A stretch of DNA of 64,000 nt from Agromyces agglutinans (GTDB lineage Bacteria > Actinomycetota > Actinomycetes > Actinomycetales > Microbacteriaceae), in the NCBI RefSeq assembly GCF_009647605.1, contig NZ_WJIF01000001.1, forward strand, positions 521,801-585,800, read 5' to 3'. Shown here one piece after another: positions 53,806 through 62,191 of the stretch. Below the pieces are notes generated by a model that saw only the letters and a list, made by a program, of their open reading frames with translations, did no database searches and was not told the DNA's origin. The position numbers were made by a program, and so were the translations under genes. Positions within the stretch are counted from its first letter, which is position 1; every line of letters starts with the position of its first letter.

Positions 53806-54699
53806 ATGAGGGCTACTCGGCAGAGCATCTCCGATCCAGACGAGGCGCGTTTAGCGAGTGAGCTCCTTCATCGGCTGTCGTACATCGATGTCGTGTTGGA
53901 TCGCCAGGACATTGTTACCTCGCGCACGCCGGCGCCGTGGTCGCAGTTGGGGGCGGACGATGCAGCCACCCGCTGGCTTCAGGTGAGCCACCAACTCACG
54001 ACCATCCTCGGCATGTCGGTCGACAACCTTCGCGTCGCGAGAGAAATGTTGGTCACCGACGGCGACATGGTCGTGCCTATGTACGGGCACTACCCCGTGC
54101 TTCGGTCAGTGATTGAAGCGTCGGCGCTTGCGAAGTGGATCGCGGAGCCAAACGAGCAGCTCGAGCGGATTCGACGCTCACTAAGCGCGAGGATCGCGGA
54201 CCTCAACGAAGACAAGGCTCTGCACGAGGAAGCGATGAAGGGCGCCGCACTGTACGGCGAGATCGACGCGGGCGTTCTCCAGCGCGGCGACGAGAGCTTC
54301 CGGGCGGGAGACTTGAAGGCCCGGCGTGTGATCCGCGAAATCTGCGTTGAGCGAGACATCCAGTGGAGCCGCGTGAATCAAGGGCTGCCCGGTTACGCCC
54401 GCATCATCCGGGAGGTGGGTGATGCTGGAGATGTCCCGGGGAACTATGCGGCAAGCGTCTGGCGGATCATCAGCGGCCTGAGTCACCCATCGGCGAGCCG
54501 TGCCACCCGGTTTTCAGCTGTCGAGGTGCTGGGCGAGTCCAAGGATGGCATCTTGAACGCTCGGCTGTCTGCATCCATGCAATGGACCCAAGCGGCTACG
54601 CTCGTGGCAATCTCACTGACGATCGATGCCTTCTCCAGCGTGCAGCGTCGGCTCGACACCAAGCAGCCACGACGAGACTCGGCCTTCGGCAGAATCTGA
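53806..54699 (+). CDS. Cargo protein of unknown function (DUF5677-like pattern)
   Basis: A 297-residue helical protein. The pattern HYPVLRSVIEASALAKWIAEP and SASRATRFSAVEV near the C-terminus recalls DUF5677-type proteins, whose function is unknown. It lies 150 nt behind the glycine-zipper gene on the same strand. No catalytic motif can be named. Confidence 0.65.
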   Translation: MRATRQSISDPDEARLASELLHRLSYIDVVLDRQDIVTSRTPAPWSQLGADDAATRWLQVSHQLTTILGMSVDNLRVAREMLVTDGDMVVPMYGHYPVLRSVIEASALAKWIAEPNEQLERIRRSLSARIADLNEDKALHEEAMKGAALYGEIDAGVLQRGDESFRAGDLKARRVIREICVERDIQWSRVNQGLPGYARIIREVGDAGDVPGNYAASVWRIISGLSHPSASRATRFSAVEVLGESKDGILNARLSASMQWTQAATLVAISLTIDAFSSVQRRLDTKQPRRDSAFGRI

Positions 54700-54875
54700 T
54701 TCATGAGTCACATCGAAAGCCGCGTCGAGAGGGCTCAGGGGACACGAGTCCGGAATTTCGCTTGACGGTCGCGCCGCGAACGCGGACCGACGTCTCGTAA
54801 GCGGATCCCCTTACGCGACGGCGGAATACCGTGTCACAACGGAAGCGCCGATATTCTCCGCGCGGCGCGGGATCA

Positions 54876-56039
54876 TCATCCCATTGCTTCGGTCAGGCGG
54901 AGAGTTGTGATCCATCGCGTCACGTGGGCGCGCCAGCCACTCGCATCAACGTTCCAGGTCATGGTGTGATCGGCGTCGAACTCTTCGAGACGAACATGGG
55001 CAACCGCGTTGGCACGAAGCCGACGGCCAAGTTCGACTGGCGCAGATCTGTCGCGTGTGCCGTGCAGCACGAGCACCGGAATCTGGATGTGGGAACCGCG
55101 GTCCATCCAATCAAAGCGGCGCGTCCGAACTGCGCCGCCCAGGCCGACGACTCGCGCCAGTTGTGGCGAATCGAGCCAAGGTAACGCCAGCGCCCCGAAC
55201 CAGCCTGGCAGGCCGGCGCGGGTGCAGTTCTCCTTGAGGGTTTCGACCCAGTCGAGCACCGGTGACTCGAGCACGAGTCCGGCAATCCGATCGCGCACGC
55301 CCGGCCGTGCGGCAAGGTGCAGGGCGATCGCCCCACCCATGGACCAGCCGAAGAGAACCATCTGGCGAGCGCCGTGTTCAATCGCGAAGCGAACGGCTGC
55401 CTCGACGTCGTCCGCTTCCGTGGCACCGAGTGTCGAGCGGCGAGAACCCACCGTTGGTCCTTCGCCATCGTTCCGGTAGCTCACCACCAGAGACACAAGT
55501 CCGGCTCGCGCGGCCACCTGCACTCCGCGGAGCGTCCCGGCGCGCGTGCCGCCGAGTCCGTGGATGTGAATCGCCCAGACGTCGGCGGCGGTGTCGCTCG
55601 TGGGCTCGATGCGCCAGGCCGGTGCGGGGCCCACCGGAGTCGGTACGGCCACCTCGGTCGCCTCAAGGCCAGCATGCGCAGGAGTTCGGAAGTACATCCC
55701 GCTCCACGAGGCTCGCACGCCCACCCGCAACGCCGCCGTGTCTCCGAGCGCCTCCCGCTCGACGGTTTCCTCGCCGACGGGCCGGACCTCCTCCCCGAGC
55801 CGAATCCATTCCCCGGTCTCGAGGATCAGGTTGAACCGCCCAGGTGTCGCCGTCTGCTCGGTGCGATCGAGCACGACGAGCGTCCTGCCATCGGAGACGT
55901 CCACGCCACGCACGATGAGATCGAATCGTCGCGGTCCCACCGGCGCCGTCACTTTGCGCGCGATCACGAACCCGATTCCGGTGAAGGCCGCCGCGACACC
56001 GGCCAGCATGCCCGCGGCGATCGCCCCCCACGCCCTCAC
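54876..56039 (-). CDS. Membrane-anchored alpha/beta hydrolase
   Basis: A 387-residue protein with one N-terminal membrane helix (AWGAIAAGMLAGVAAAFTGIGFVIA). An accessory beta region (about 35-140) and a serine hydrolase domain follow: HIHGLGGTRAG, the nucleophile GWSMGGA, Asp in LHGTRDRSAP and His in DADHTMTW. GTG 56039 overlaps the stop of the seven-helix protein (GTGA). It is the last gene of the XRE-ImmA-7TM-hydrolase operon. It could process a lipid or peptide signal at the membrane, but this is inference from the context. Confidence 0.85.
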   Translation of the reverse strand: MRAWGAIAAGMLAGVAAAFTGIGFVIARKVTAPVGPRRFDLIVRGVDVSDGRTLVVLDRTEQTATPGRFNLILETGEWIRLGEEVRPVGEETVEREALGDTAALRVGVRASWSGMYFRTPAHAGLEATEVAVPTPVGPAPAWRIEPTSDTAADVWAIHIHGLGGTRAGTLRGVQVAARAGLVSLVVSYRNDGEGPTVGSRRSTLGATEADDVEAAVRFAIEHGARQMVLFGWSMGGAIALHLAARPGVRDRIAGLVLESPVLDWVETLKENCTRAGLPGWFGALALPWLDSPQLARVVGLGGAVRTRRFDWMDRGSHIQIPVLVLHGTRDRSAPVELGRRLRANAVAHVRLEEFDADHTMTWNVDASGWRAHVTRWITTLRLTEAMG

Positions 56040-57019
56040 GTTCGCACCCGCATCGGCGTGGAGTTCCCCGCACCACCGACGAGGTGACGTTCGGCCTCCT
56101 CGAGCAGCTCACGCTGCGCGACGCTGATGGTGAAGGTGACTCGACCATCGATGAGCGCGTCCCGGATCTCGACGACCTGCCGGTGCAAGAGCGCCTCTGG
56201 GTCGGCGTCGTCGAAGGCGGCATCCTGGCTGATGCCAGGTCGCACCTCAGAGGCCGCCTGCCAGACCGGCGCGAGCTGGGCAGTCAGGCTCAGCGTGGTT
56301 CGAGCCCGCTCGCGAGCACGAATCGTTCGCACAGCCGGCTGCCCCGCGAATCCGAGGCAGAGGAACACGAACGTCAGCAGGTACAGCGGTCCGTACGCGA
56401 CGGCAGCACCAGTCATGACATCGAGGTTGCCGCTGATGTGTGCGATATCCATCACCGCCACGACCGCCGAGAGCGCCACGCCGCACGCGCAACCGATCAC
56501 GAGCAACACCGGTGGCAGGGCGTCGATGCCGTGACTCACTCGCACCTGCCGGGTGGCGACTGCGCCCATCGCCACGAGCACGACGGCGTAGTAGGTGAAA
56601 AGGATCATCGAGTAGGCCGCGGTAGCCGGTTGACCGCCCAAGTCGAGCATGAACTCCGGTGTAGTGGCTCTGCGATCGATCAGCACGAACGCGACGGTCG
56701 CGCTCACCACGGCAATCGTGAACGCAAGGCGCCCCAAAGCGATGCGCACGGCTCGTGATGGCGCATCCGCTGCCTTCATGACGCCGCGTCCCAAGAAGAA
56801 GACTCCGGTCATCAGCGCGAGGTCGGCAGCAAGGGTGACGAGGTTCGTCCCGCCGAGCCAACCGTCGAGTGCGAGGTACACCGCATCAATGTTGAGCGTG
56901 ATCGAGACCGCGATCGTGAACGACGCGTACGTGATGCTGCGTTCCACGCGTCCTCGACGAAGCACGAGCAGGCATGCGACGAGCAGCCACATGCAGGCCG
57001 AGACGATGACTGCGATCAC
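56036..57019 (-). CDS. Seven-helix membrane protein (MAB_1171c-like)
   Basis: A 327-residue protein with about seven hydrophobic helices in the first 235 residues. A cytoplasmic tail of about 90 residues follows (WQAASEVRPGISQDAAFDDADPEALLHRQVVEIRD). The layout matches the actinobacterial MAB_1171c-type putative transporter family. Such genes often follow an XRE regulator and an ImmA/IrrE peptidase. Both ends overlap neighbours by GTGA, so the operon is tightly coupled. Whether it transports or senses a ligand is not known. Confidence 0.75.
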   Translation of the reverse strand: MIAVIVSACMWLLVACLLVLRRGRVERSITYASFTIAVSITLNIDAVYLALDGWLGGTNLVTLAADLALMTGVFFLGRGVMKAADAPSRAVRIALGRLAFTIAVVSATVAFVLIDRRATTPEFMLDLGGQPATAAYSMILFTYYAVVLVAMGAVATRQVRVSHGIDALPPVLLVIGCACGVALSAVVAVMDIAHISGNLDVMTGAAVAYGPLYLLTFVFLCLGFAGQPAVRTIRARERARTTLSLTAQLAPVWQAASEVRPGISQDAAFDDADPEALLHRQVVEIRDALIDGRVTFTISVAQRELLEEAERHLVGGAGNSTPMRVRT

Positions 57020-57477
57020 CCGAATATCTCCACGAACCGGGAGTCGTGGCGGGCGGATGAGCGAATGGCAGCTGCGAACCGATCGGCGAGGGACTCGGCC
57101 TCCACCTCTTGGGGGTCGTACGAGTCTTGCCGTCTCAGGAGACGACGCCGAGTCTCGGGTGGGATGTCAGGCAGAAGGAAGTCGGGCAGGCTCGGCTCCT
57201 GGCCATCGATGTGGCCGAGCAGGAGGTGGGCGAACTCATGCAGCACGAACTGCTGCCGATGCAGCAGGGACTCGGTCGGCGCGTGAAAGATGAGGTCTTC
57301 GTCGTCGCATTCGATGAGCAAAGCGCACAGGCCGGCTTCGTGGCCGAGATCCTCGAGCTCGATGATTCGGATGCTGCGACCTCGCCGTTCCTCAACGGCG
57401 GCGACGAGCTCGGGAAATGTGAACTCGTCGCCGAGCGCGAGCTCCCGCATCGCCGTCGCAACGCCTTCGGTGTTCAC
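57016..57477 (-). CDS. ImmA/IrrE-type metalloprotease
   Basis: A 153-residue protein with the zinc motif HEFAHLLLGH (H80, E81, H84) and a distal glutamate in EVEAESLADRFAAA, giving the gluzincin site. ImmA-type proteins cleave or inactivate the XRE repressor of an element such as ICEBs1 ImmR, thereby inducing transfer. It starts 57 nt after the XRE gene with GTG at 57477. Confidence 0.88.
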   Translation of the reverse strand: MNTEGVATAMRELALGDEFTFPELVAAVEERRGRSIRIIELEDLGHEAGLCALLIECDDEDLIFHAPTESLLHRQQFVLHEFAHLLLGHIDGQEPSLPDFLLPDIPPETRRRLLRRQDSYDPQEVEAESLADRFAAAIRSSARHDSRFVEIFG

Positions 57478-57534
57478 AGTGCCGTCCCCCCCTCGGACGT
57501 GTATGGCGGCGGCCTCGGTGCGGGCGCGCCGCGG

Positions 57535-57957
57535 CTACCGGTTCGAGACCTCCTCGTCGAGGTACCTGCTGATGGCCGTGAGCGCCGCCGGCGAGATGTC
57601 GCCGAGCGTGCGGGCGGCGTACGCCTTGACGCGCGCGGCACGCATGGAGCGCACCAGGTCGAGCTGAGCGCTGACTCGCTCGGGTGTCGCGGCACCGTGT
57701 TGCCCCGTGAGGAATCCCGGCTCAACGTCGAAGAATGACGCGAGACCGTCGAAGAGCCGTTGGTCTTGCACGTACCGGTGCCCGTTGACCATATAGGTCC
57801 ACCTCGAGCGCGAGAGCTTAATGCCACGCTCCCCCAGATAGGCGGCGATCTGCGTGTAGGTCGGCTCGCTGCCGGTCTCCGTGACGGCGACGTCGATGAG
57901 CAACCGAAGGCGTTTGGCAAGGTCTTCAGCTGCGGCGGCGTTCTCGTCTTCGATCAT
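57535..57957 (-). CDS. XRE-family HTH regulator (ImmR-like)
   Basis: A 140-residue regulator. The N-terminal helices give an HTH (PTYTQIAAYLGERGIKLSRSRWTYMVNGHRYVQDQRLFDGLASFF); the C-terminal half is a helical partner domain (PERVSAQLDLVRSMRAARVKAYAARTLGDIS). GGGAGGG precedes ATG 57957. Upstream lies an array of four palindromes, which is most simply its operator. The ImmA-type protease follows it in the operon, the arrangement of repressor/antirepressor pairs in conjugative elements. Confidence 0.85.
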   Translation of the reverse strand: MIEDENAAAAEDLAKRLRLLIDVAVTETGSEPTYTQIAAYLGERGIKLSRSRWTYMVNGHRYVQDQRLFDGLASFFDVEPGFLTGQHGAATPERVSAQLDLVRSMRAARVKAYAARTLGDISPAALTAISRYLDEEVSNR

Positions 57958-58014
57958 GCGAGTGAGTCCCTCCCCTTTCGGGCCAGGTAGGGCTGTTCGA
58001 TGGCTCAACACAGA

Positions 58015-58119
58015 TTGAGCATGCTTCACGTTACCGATTGGGCATGCCCAACGCAATGGTTGCGCATGCTCAATTCGGAGTGCTAGACCTGACCCCAAAG
58101 ACCAATTGAGCATGCTCAA
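58015..58119. promoter_or_regulatory. Array of four palindromic operators (TTGRGCATGCYCAA)
   Basis: Four 14-bp sites lie between the divergent XRE and ArdC genes: TTGAGCATGCTTCA (58015-58028), TTGGGCATGCCCAA (58038-58051, perfect), TTGCGCATGCTCAA (58060-58073) and TTGAGCATGCTCAA (58106-58119, perfect). Their centres are 23, 22 and 46 bp apart, close to two, two and four helical turns, so bound proteins would sit on one face. A split half-site pair (CTCAA...TTGAG, about 58005-58019) overlaps the first site. This is the layout of a cooperative repressor switch. Confidence 0.88.
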
Positions 58120-58271
58120 CGGGACATCGGTCGCAGGGCCGGACCTGTTCCCGCCAATATCGCCGCAGCAACCGCACGCGCGCCGCGATCCCTGCGCGCT
58201 GCGCCGGAACGCGTGCGCGGCCAGCACACCTCTGCTGCAGCCGCGCACGCAGCGCTGGCCACGTAGGGAAG

Positions 58272-59348
58272 GTGATCGAATTGCCAACGAATCCCGGCTC
58301 CCGCGCCGACCGGGAGGCCAAGCTTTCCGAGCTCCACGATCAACTCACCGCGGCAGTCGAAGCACTGGTCACCAGTGAGCAGTGGGTGCGCGCCCTCGAA
58401 TTCGCCGCACGCTTCCGAACCCGCTCGTTCAATAACGTGCTGCTCATCCACGCACAGCATGCCACCGCATTCGAGGCGGGTCTCGTTCCCCATCCGACGC
58501 CGACGTACGTCGCCGGATTCCGGCAATGGCAGGAACTCGGCCGAAGAGTCGCCGCCGGTCAGCACGGCTACAGCATCCTTGCACCGCTGACTGCGCGCGT
58601 CGCAACCTCCGAGCCCACTCGTCCGGATTCGTGGCGACCACTCGGCCGCGGCGAGCGTCCGCGCGCCGGCGAAGTCGTCCGGTCCAAGCTCATCGGGGTA
58701 CGACGCGCATACGTGTGGGATATCTCCCAGACCGACGGTCGTCCACTCCCCGAACCTCCGACGCCGCAACTTCTGCGGGGCGATGCGCCTCAAGGCCTGT
58801 GGGACGGGCTTGCCGCTCTCATCGACAACGCGGGTTTCGCACTCACCACCTCGGACGACCCCACTCTCGGCAAAGCCAACGGCCGCACCGACTTCCTGGG
58901 TCGCACGGTGATGATCCGCGGCGACCTCGATGCGGCTGCGCAAGTCAAGACGCTCGCGCACGAACTCGCCCACGTGCGCATGCATGACACGATGACCGAG
59001 GCGGCGGCTCTCCATCGCGGCATCGGCGAAGTCGAGGCCGAGTCGGTCGCTCTCATGATCGGCGCCGCGCACAGCATGGACACGACCGGATACACCATCC
59101 CGTACGTGAGCGGCTGGGCTTCGACCGTTTCGGGCAAGACCCCCATCGAGGTCGTGCAGGCTGTCGGCGAGCGCGTTCGTCGCGCGGCCGCCGACATCCT
59201 CGCGAACCTTCCGGCCGGGCAGCTCGGCACGGCCGACCTTCCCGGGCTCTCTCGGGCGACCTCGCCGATGCCGCCGTCGATTCCCACGGCGACGACCGCT
59301 CCGCCGAACCGATCAGTCGAGCACGCTCGACCACGGAGGTTGGCATGA
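58272..59348 (+). CDS. ArdC-type antirestriction protein
   Basis: A 358-residue protein. The N-terminal domain (about 15-150) is the ArdC ssDNA-binding type (FNNVLLIHAQHATAFEAG, GFRQWQELGRRVAAGQHG and WDISQTDGRPLPE). The C-terminal part carries a zinc-protease-like site, HELAH (H230-H234) with E257 in EVEAESVA. ArdC proteins protect incoming single-stranded DNA from host restriction. GTG 58272 is preceded by GGGAAGG. First gene of the right-going operon beyond the operator array. Confidence 0.88.
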   Translation: MIELPTNPGSRADREAKLSELHDQLTAAVEALVTSEQWVRALEFAARFRTRSFNNVLLIHAQHATAFEAGLVPHPTPTYVAGFRQWQELGRRVAAGQHGYSILAPLTARVATSEPTRPDSWRPLGRGERPRAGEVVRSKLIGVRRAYVWDISQTDGRPLPEPPTPQLLRGDAPQGLWDGLAALIDNAGFALTTSDDPTLGKANGRTDFLGRTVMIRGDLDAAAQVKTLAHELAHVRMHDTMTEAAALHRGIGEVEAESVALMIGAAHSMDTTGYTIPYVSGWASTVSGKTPIEVVQAVGERVRRAAADILANLPAGQLGTADLPGLSRATSPMPPSIPTATTAPPNRSVEHARPRRLA

Positions 59349-60229
59349 ACATCGGGGAACTGTTCCTTCACGCGACCTCGGCGAGCGCGCGCGACGCTGC
59401 GTACGCGTTCGCCGACGCGGGCATCCCGGTGTTCCCCTGCCTCCCAGACGGAAAACGCCCGCTGACACCGGCCGGGTTCCACGACGCGACGACCGAGCTC
59501 ACCATCGTGCGGTCGTGGTGGGCGACCTGGCCGAGGGCGAACCTCGGGATGCCGACCGGCGCGGCATCCGGTTTCGACGTCATCGACGTCGACACCGGCG
59601 ATATGGGCACCGGGTTCACGGCGCTCGAGTCAGCCCGAAAAGCGGGCCTCCTTGACGGAGAGGCCGCCCGGGTGCGAACGCCATCGGGCGGGCTCCACAT
59701 CTACTACCCGACTGATCCCGATGGTGATCAGCGGTGTTGGCAGTCCGCGTTCGCGCACATCGACTTCAGGGGCGAGGGCGGATACATCATCGTGCCGCCC
59801 TCGACTGTGCGGGGCATCGCGTACCGCCTGTCCGTGCTGCGCGCCGGCGCGCAGCATCCGGTCGATGCGACTGCGTTGCGGGAGCTGATCGATCCACGAC
59901 CGCCGCAGACCCCCAATCCGCGAGACGCAATCCATCACGCAGATCCGGACCGCTTGGCCCGTTGGGTGCTGCATCTTCAGGAGGGCGAACGCAATCACGG
60001 ACTCTTCTGGGCGTCCTGCCGACTTGTCGAGGCAGGCTACTCCCCCACGGCCATCGAGACGACGCTCGGATCTGCTGCGGCGAGCGTCGGACTCTCCGCT
60101 CGCGAGATCGCCTCGACGATCCGCTCGGCGAGCAGGCAAGGAGCACCTCAGACCGCTACCACCTCGCCGACCTGGAACGAGCCTCGCGCATCAACGCGAC
60201 GCGAGAGTGATGCTCCATGGCTGGCATGA
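59345..60229 (+). CDS. Bifunctional primase-polymerase (Prim-Pol)
   Basis: A 294-residue protein with the Prim-Pol (PF09250) motifs: IPVFPCLPDGKRPL, the metal-binding VIDVDTGD, SGGLHIYY (SGxxHxY) and FRGEGGYIIVPPS. It makes primers and extends DNA for the element's replication. The C-terminal 90 residues are a primase-linked helical segment (HGLFWASCRLVEAGYS). ATG 59345 overlaps the ArdC stop (ATGA). No helicase domain is fused; replication probably uses a separate one. Confidence 0.9.
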   Translation: MNIGELFLHATSASARDAAYAFADAGIPVFPCLPDGKRPLTPAGFHDATTELTIVRSWWATWPRANLGMPTGAASGFDVIDVDTGDMGTGFTALESARKAGLLDGEAARVRTPSGGLHIYYPTDPDGDQRCWQSAFAHIDFRGEGGYIIVPPSTVRGIAYRLSVLRAGAQHPVDATALRELIDPRPPQTPNPRDAIHHADPDRLARWVLHLQEGERNHGLFWASCRLVEAGYSPTAIETTLGSAAASVGLSAREIASTIRSASRQGAPQTATTSPTWNEPRASTRRESDAPWLA

Positions 60230-60900
60230 TCGCGCGGCGCCCCGATGGTGTGCGCGTAGCGACCGTCACGGCCATCGTTGGAACGGTGTTCATTGCGGCC
60301 GGGGCGTTCTGGCTCTCGTTCATATCGCTGAGCGACCTCGCGCGGCGATCGGGGATCGATACGGCGCAGGCTTGGGTGTGGCCGCTGATCGTCGACGGAA
60401 TCATCGTCGTCGCAACCGTGGCAGCCGTCGCGCTCGCGCGCTCGCGGGTGGCGTGGTATCCGTGGATGCTGCTCGCGGCCGGCGCCGCGATCTCGGTCGT
60501 GGCGAACGCGATCCACGCCGTGGTCGCCGAGACCACAGAGGTTCCCCTCGTGCTCGCGGCGGCCGTCGCTTCGGTGCCGCCACTCGTGCTTCTGGCGATC
60601 ACCCATCTGACGTCCGTCCTGGTTCGCACGCCGCACCCGACTCGTGACGCGAGACAAGTCCAGGCGGCTGCGACGCCGGAAGCAAACACACAGGTCGTCG
60701 CCCTCCGGGCTCCCGAACCGGCGTCGAGCGCGCTTGCACCCCGCGACGATGCGTCATCACTCCGGGCGCTCGGCTGGTCGCACTCCGCTATAGCCCGAAA
60801 GCTCGGCGTCCACCCGTCGACGATCAGCCGGTGGCTGCGCGATCACGCCGGCGCACCTACGTCGCACAGCACGCTGACGGAAGGCGCGAACGATGGATGA
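60217..60900 (+). CDS. DUF2637 membrane protein with C-terminal HTH
   Basis: A 227-residue protein with four membrane helices (ATVTAIVGTVFIAAGAFWLSF and three more), characteristic of DUF2637 from actinobacterial plasmids and conjugative elements (related to Spd spread proteins). A C-terminal helix-turn-helix, LRALGWSHSAIARKLGVHPST, follows. It overlaps the Prim-Pol gene by 13 nt. A membrane part and a DNA-binding part in one protein suggest tethering of the element to the membrane or transfer machinery. Confidence 0.85.
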   Translation: MAGMIARRPDGVRVATVTAIVGTVFIAAGAFWLSFISLSDLARRSGIDTAQAWVWPLIVDGIIVVATVAAVALARSRVAWYPWMLLAAGAAISVVANAIHAVVAETTEVPLVLAAAVASVPPLVLLAITHLTSVLVRTPHPTRDARQVQAAATPEANTQVVALRAPEPASSALAPRDDASSLRALGWSHSAIARKLGVHPSTISRWLRDHAGAPTSHSTLTEGANDG

Positions 60901-61303
60901 ATACGACCTCGAAGAGTACAGCCGCAGAAACGCGAGCGGCCTACGCCCGGGCTCTTCCGTCGATGCGAAGTCGAACGATGTCGCAGATCGCATCCGGATG
61001 GCGCTCGCACGCAGCGCGCATAGCCCGGATAGCTCCGCGCTGGACCCGACCCACGACGAGCAACACGGCCAGCGTCCCGGAATCACGTGGGTCCGGGCAT
61101 CCGATCTCCTCAACGCAGGCAGCGGCCGCATCGCCGGCCGCAGTTTCGACCTCGAGACCGAACTCGCACGGCGCCTACGCCGAGCACCCGCGACGACCCG
61201 TCGAGCGATCCGCGAACGAGCGGCAAAGCTGCCTCCCCTCTCCGAGTTCGGCCGCAGCCCCGAGCACGCCCACTTCAGCCGACCCGGGATGGGACGGCGG
61301 TGA
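60893..61303 (+). CDS. Hypothetical protein of the lead operon
   Basis: A 136-residue polar protein, basic at the end. It overlaps the DUF2637 gene by 8 nt and so belongs to the same transcript. Segments such as GRSFDLETELARRLRRAPATTRRAI suggest helices; no family is recognised. Confidence 0.6.
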   Translation: MDEYDLEEYSRRNASGLRPGSSVDAKSNDVADRIRMALARSAHSPDSSALDPTHDEQHGQRPGITWVRASDLLNAGSGRIAGRSFDLETELARRLRRAPATTRRAIRERAAKLPPLSEFGRSPEHAHFSRPGMGRR

Positions 61304-61360
61304 GTCATGGGCATCCTGCAGACCGCGGCAACACGCACCGATCCGACAGGAGGTGCCGCG

Positions 61361-62191
61361 ATGGACTGGAGCTCGGAGAGGGAACCCGAACCTGGAGCCT
61401 TCCGCAGGTCCGAAGGCCTGAGGAAGTTGCTCAAGCGATTGCATGAATCCGGGCCCGGTGCCTGGCGCACCGACCCTGAGGCCAACGCGCTGCTCCAGTT
61501 CGCCGCAGAAAAGTACTCGGCTCTGGCGCGCAAGCATGGCCTCGACCCGTGGGAGGCGGCATCCGCGGCATTCGATGCGATGCGCGCGCCCGCGACGCTT
61601 CGTGCCGATGACCCTTGGGCGCTCGTCACCCGTGCCGTGCAGATCACCTGCATTGCCGAGGAACGCGCGCAGGGTTTGCTCTGCTCGGTGCATCAGGCAC
61701 GCCGCGCGAAGGTGTCGGTGTTCCACGACGCCGAACGGTTCAGCGATCGCGAACACGAGCTGCCCGAGTACCACCCGGCGTTCCGTACCGCTCCAATCGA
61801 TGCCCAACCAGACAGCGCGCCCCGCGAAGACGTGCAGGCCGCTGTCGCCGATGCCATCATGCTCTTCACCCTTCTTGGTTGGCCGAACGACCGCGCGCGC
61901 GTCGGCGTCGAGTACGTCTGCGGGCGACTCGCGGATGCCCCGTCACGACCTTCGGCGTACGAGTCGCTCCGCCGCGACTATGCGGCGCGCGCCCAGCTCG
62001 ACCTGCCGCAGCAGGCCTGGCTCGCAATGCTCAAGGCACTCTTGGGATGCTGCGACCCGCTTCACCAGCACACCGTCGCGGGACGCGGGGTTCTGCTGCG
62101 CTTGATCGTCGGCGAACCGCTCCGTGCGCTCCTGCACGACGACGACCTCGTCACCGGCATCGTCGTCAACACCCCATGGACGAGCGCATGA
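61361..62191 (+). CDS. Hypothetical protein with sigma-like helical core
   Basis: A 276-residue protein. The ribosome-binding site AGGAGGT eight bases before ATG 61361 decides the start over an upstream ATG at 61307. The region LLQFAAEKYSALARKHGLDPWEAASAAFDAMR through WALVTRAVQITCIAEERAQGLL looks like the helices of sigma region 2, but region 4 is absent, so a sigma function is only a possibility. The stop overlaps the ParB gene (ATGA), which links it to partition or replication control. Confidence 0.6.
   Translation: MDWSSEREPEPGAFRRSEGLRKLLKRLHESGPGAWRTDPEANALLQFAAEKYSALARKHGLDPWEAASAAFDAMRAPATLRADDPWALVTRAVQITCIAEERAQGLLCSVHQARRAKVSVFHDAERFSDREHELPEYHPAFRTAPIDAQPDSAPREDVQAAVADAIMLFTLLGWPNDRARVGVEYVCGRLADAPSRPSAYESLRRDYAARAQLDLPQQAWLAMLKALLGCCDPLHQHTVAGRGVLLRLIVGEPLRALLHDDDLVTGIVVNTPWTSA

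Noticed and set aside
57961-58271. CRISPR-like array at the repeated GCATGC sites
   Set aside because: Repeats are 14-bp palindromes at 22-46 bp spacing with no constant repeat/spacer lengths and no cas genes; an operator array fits better.
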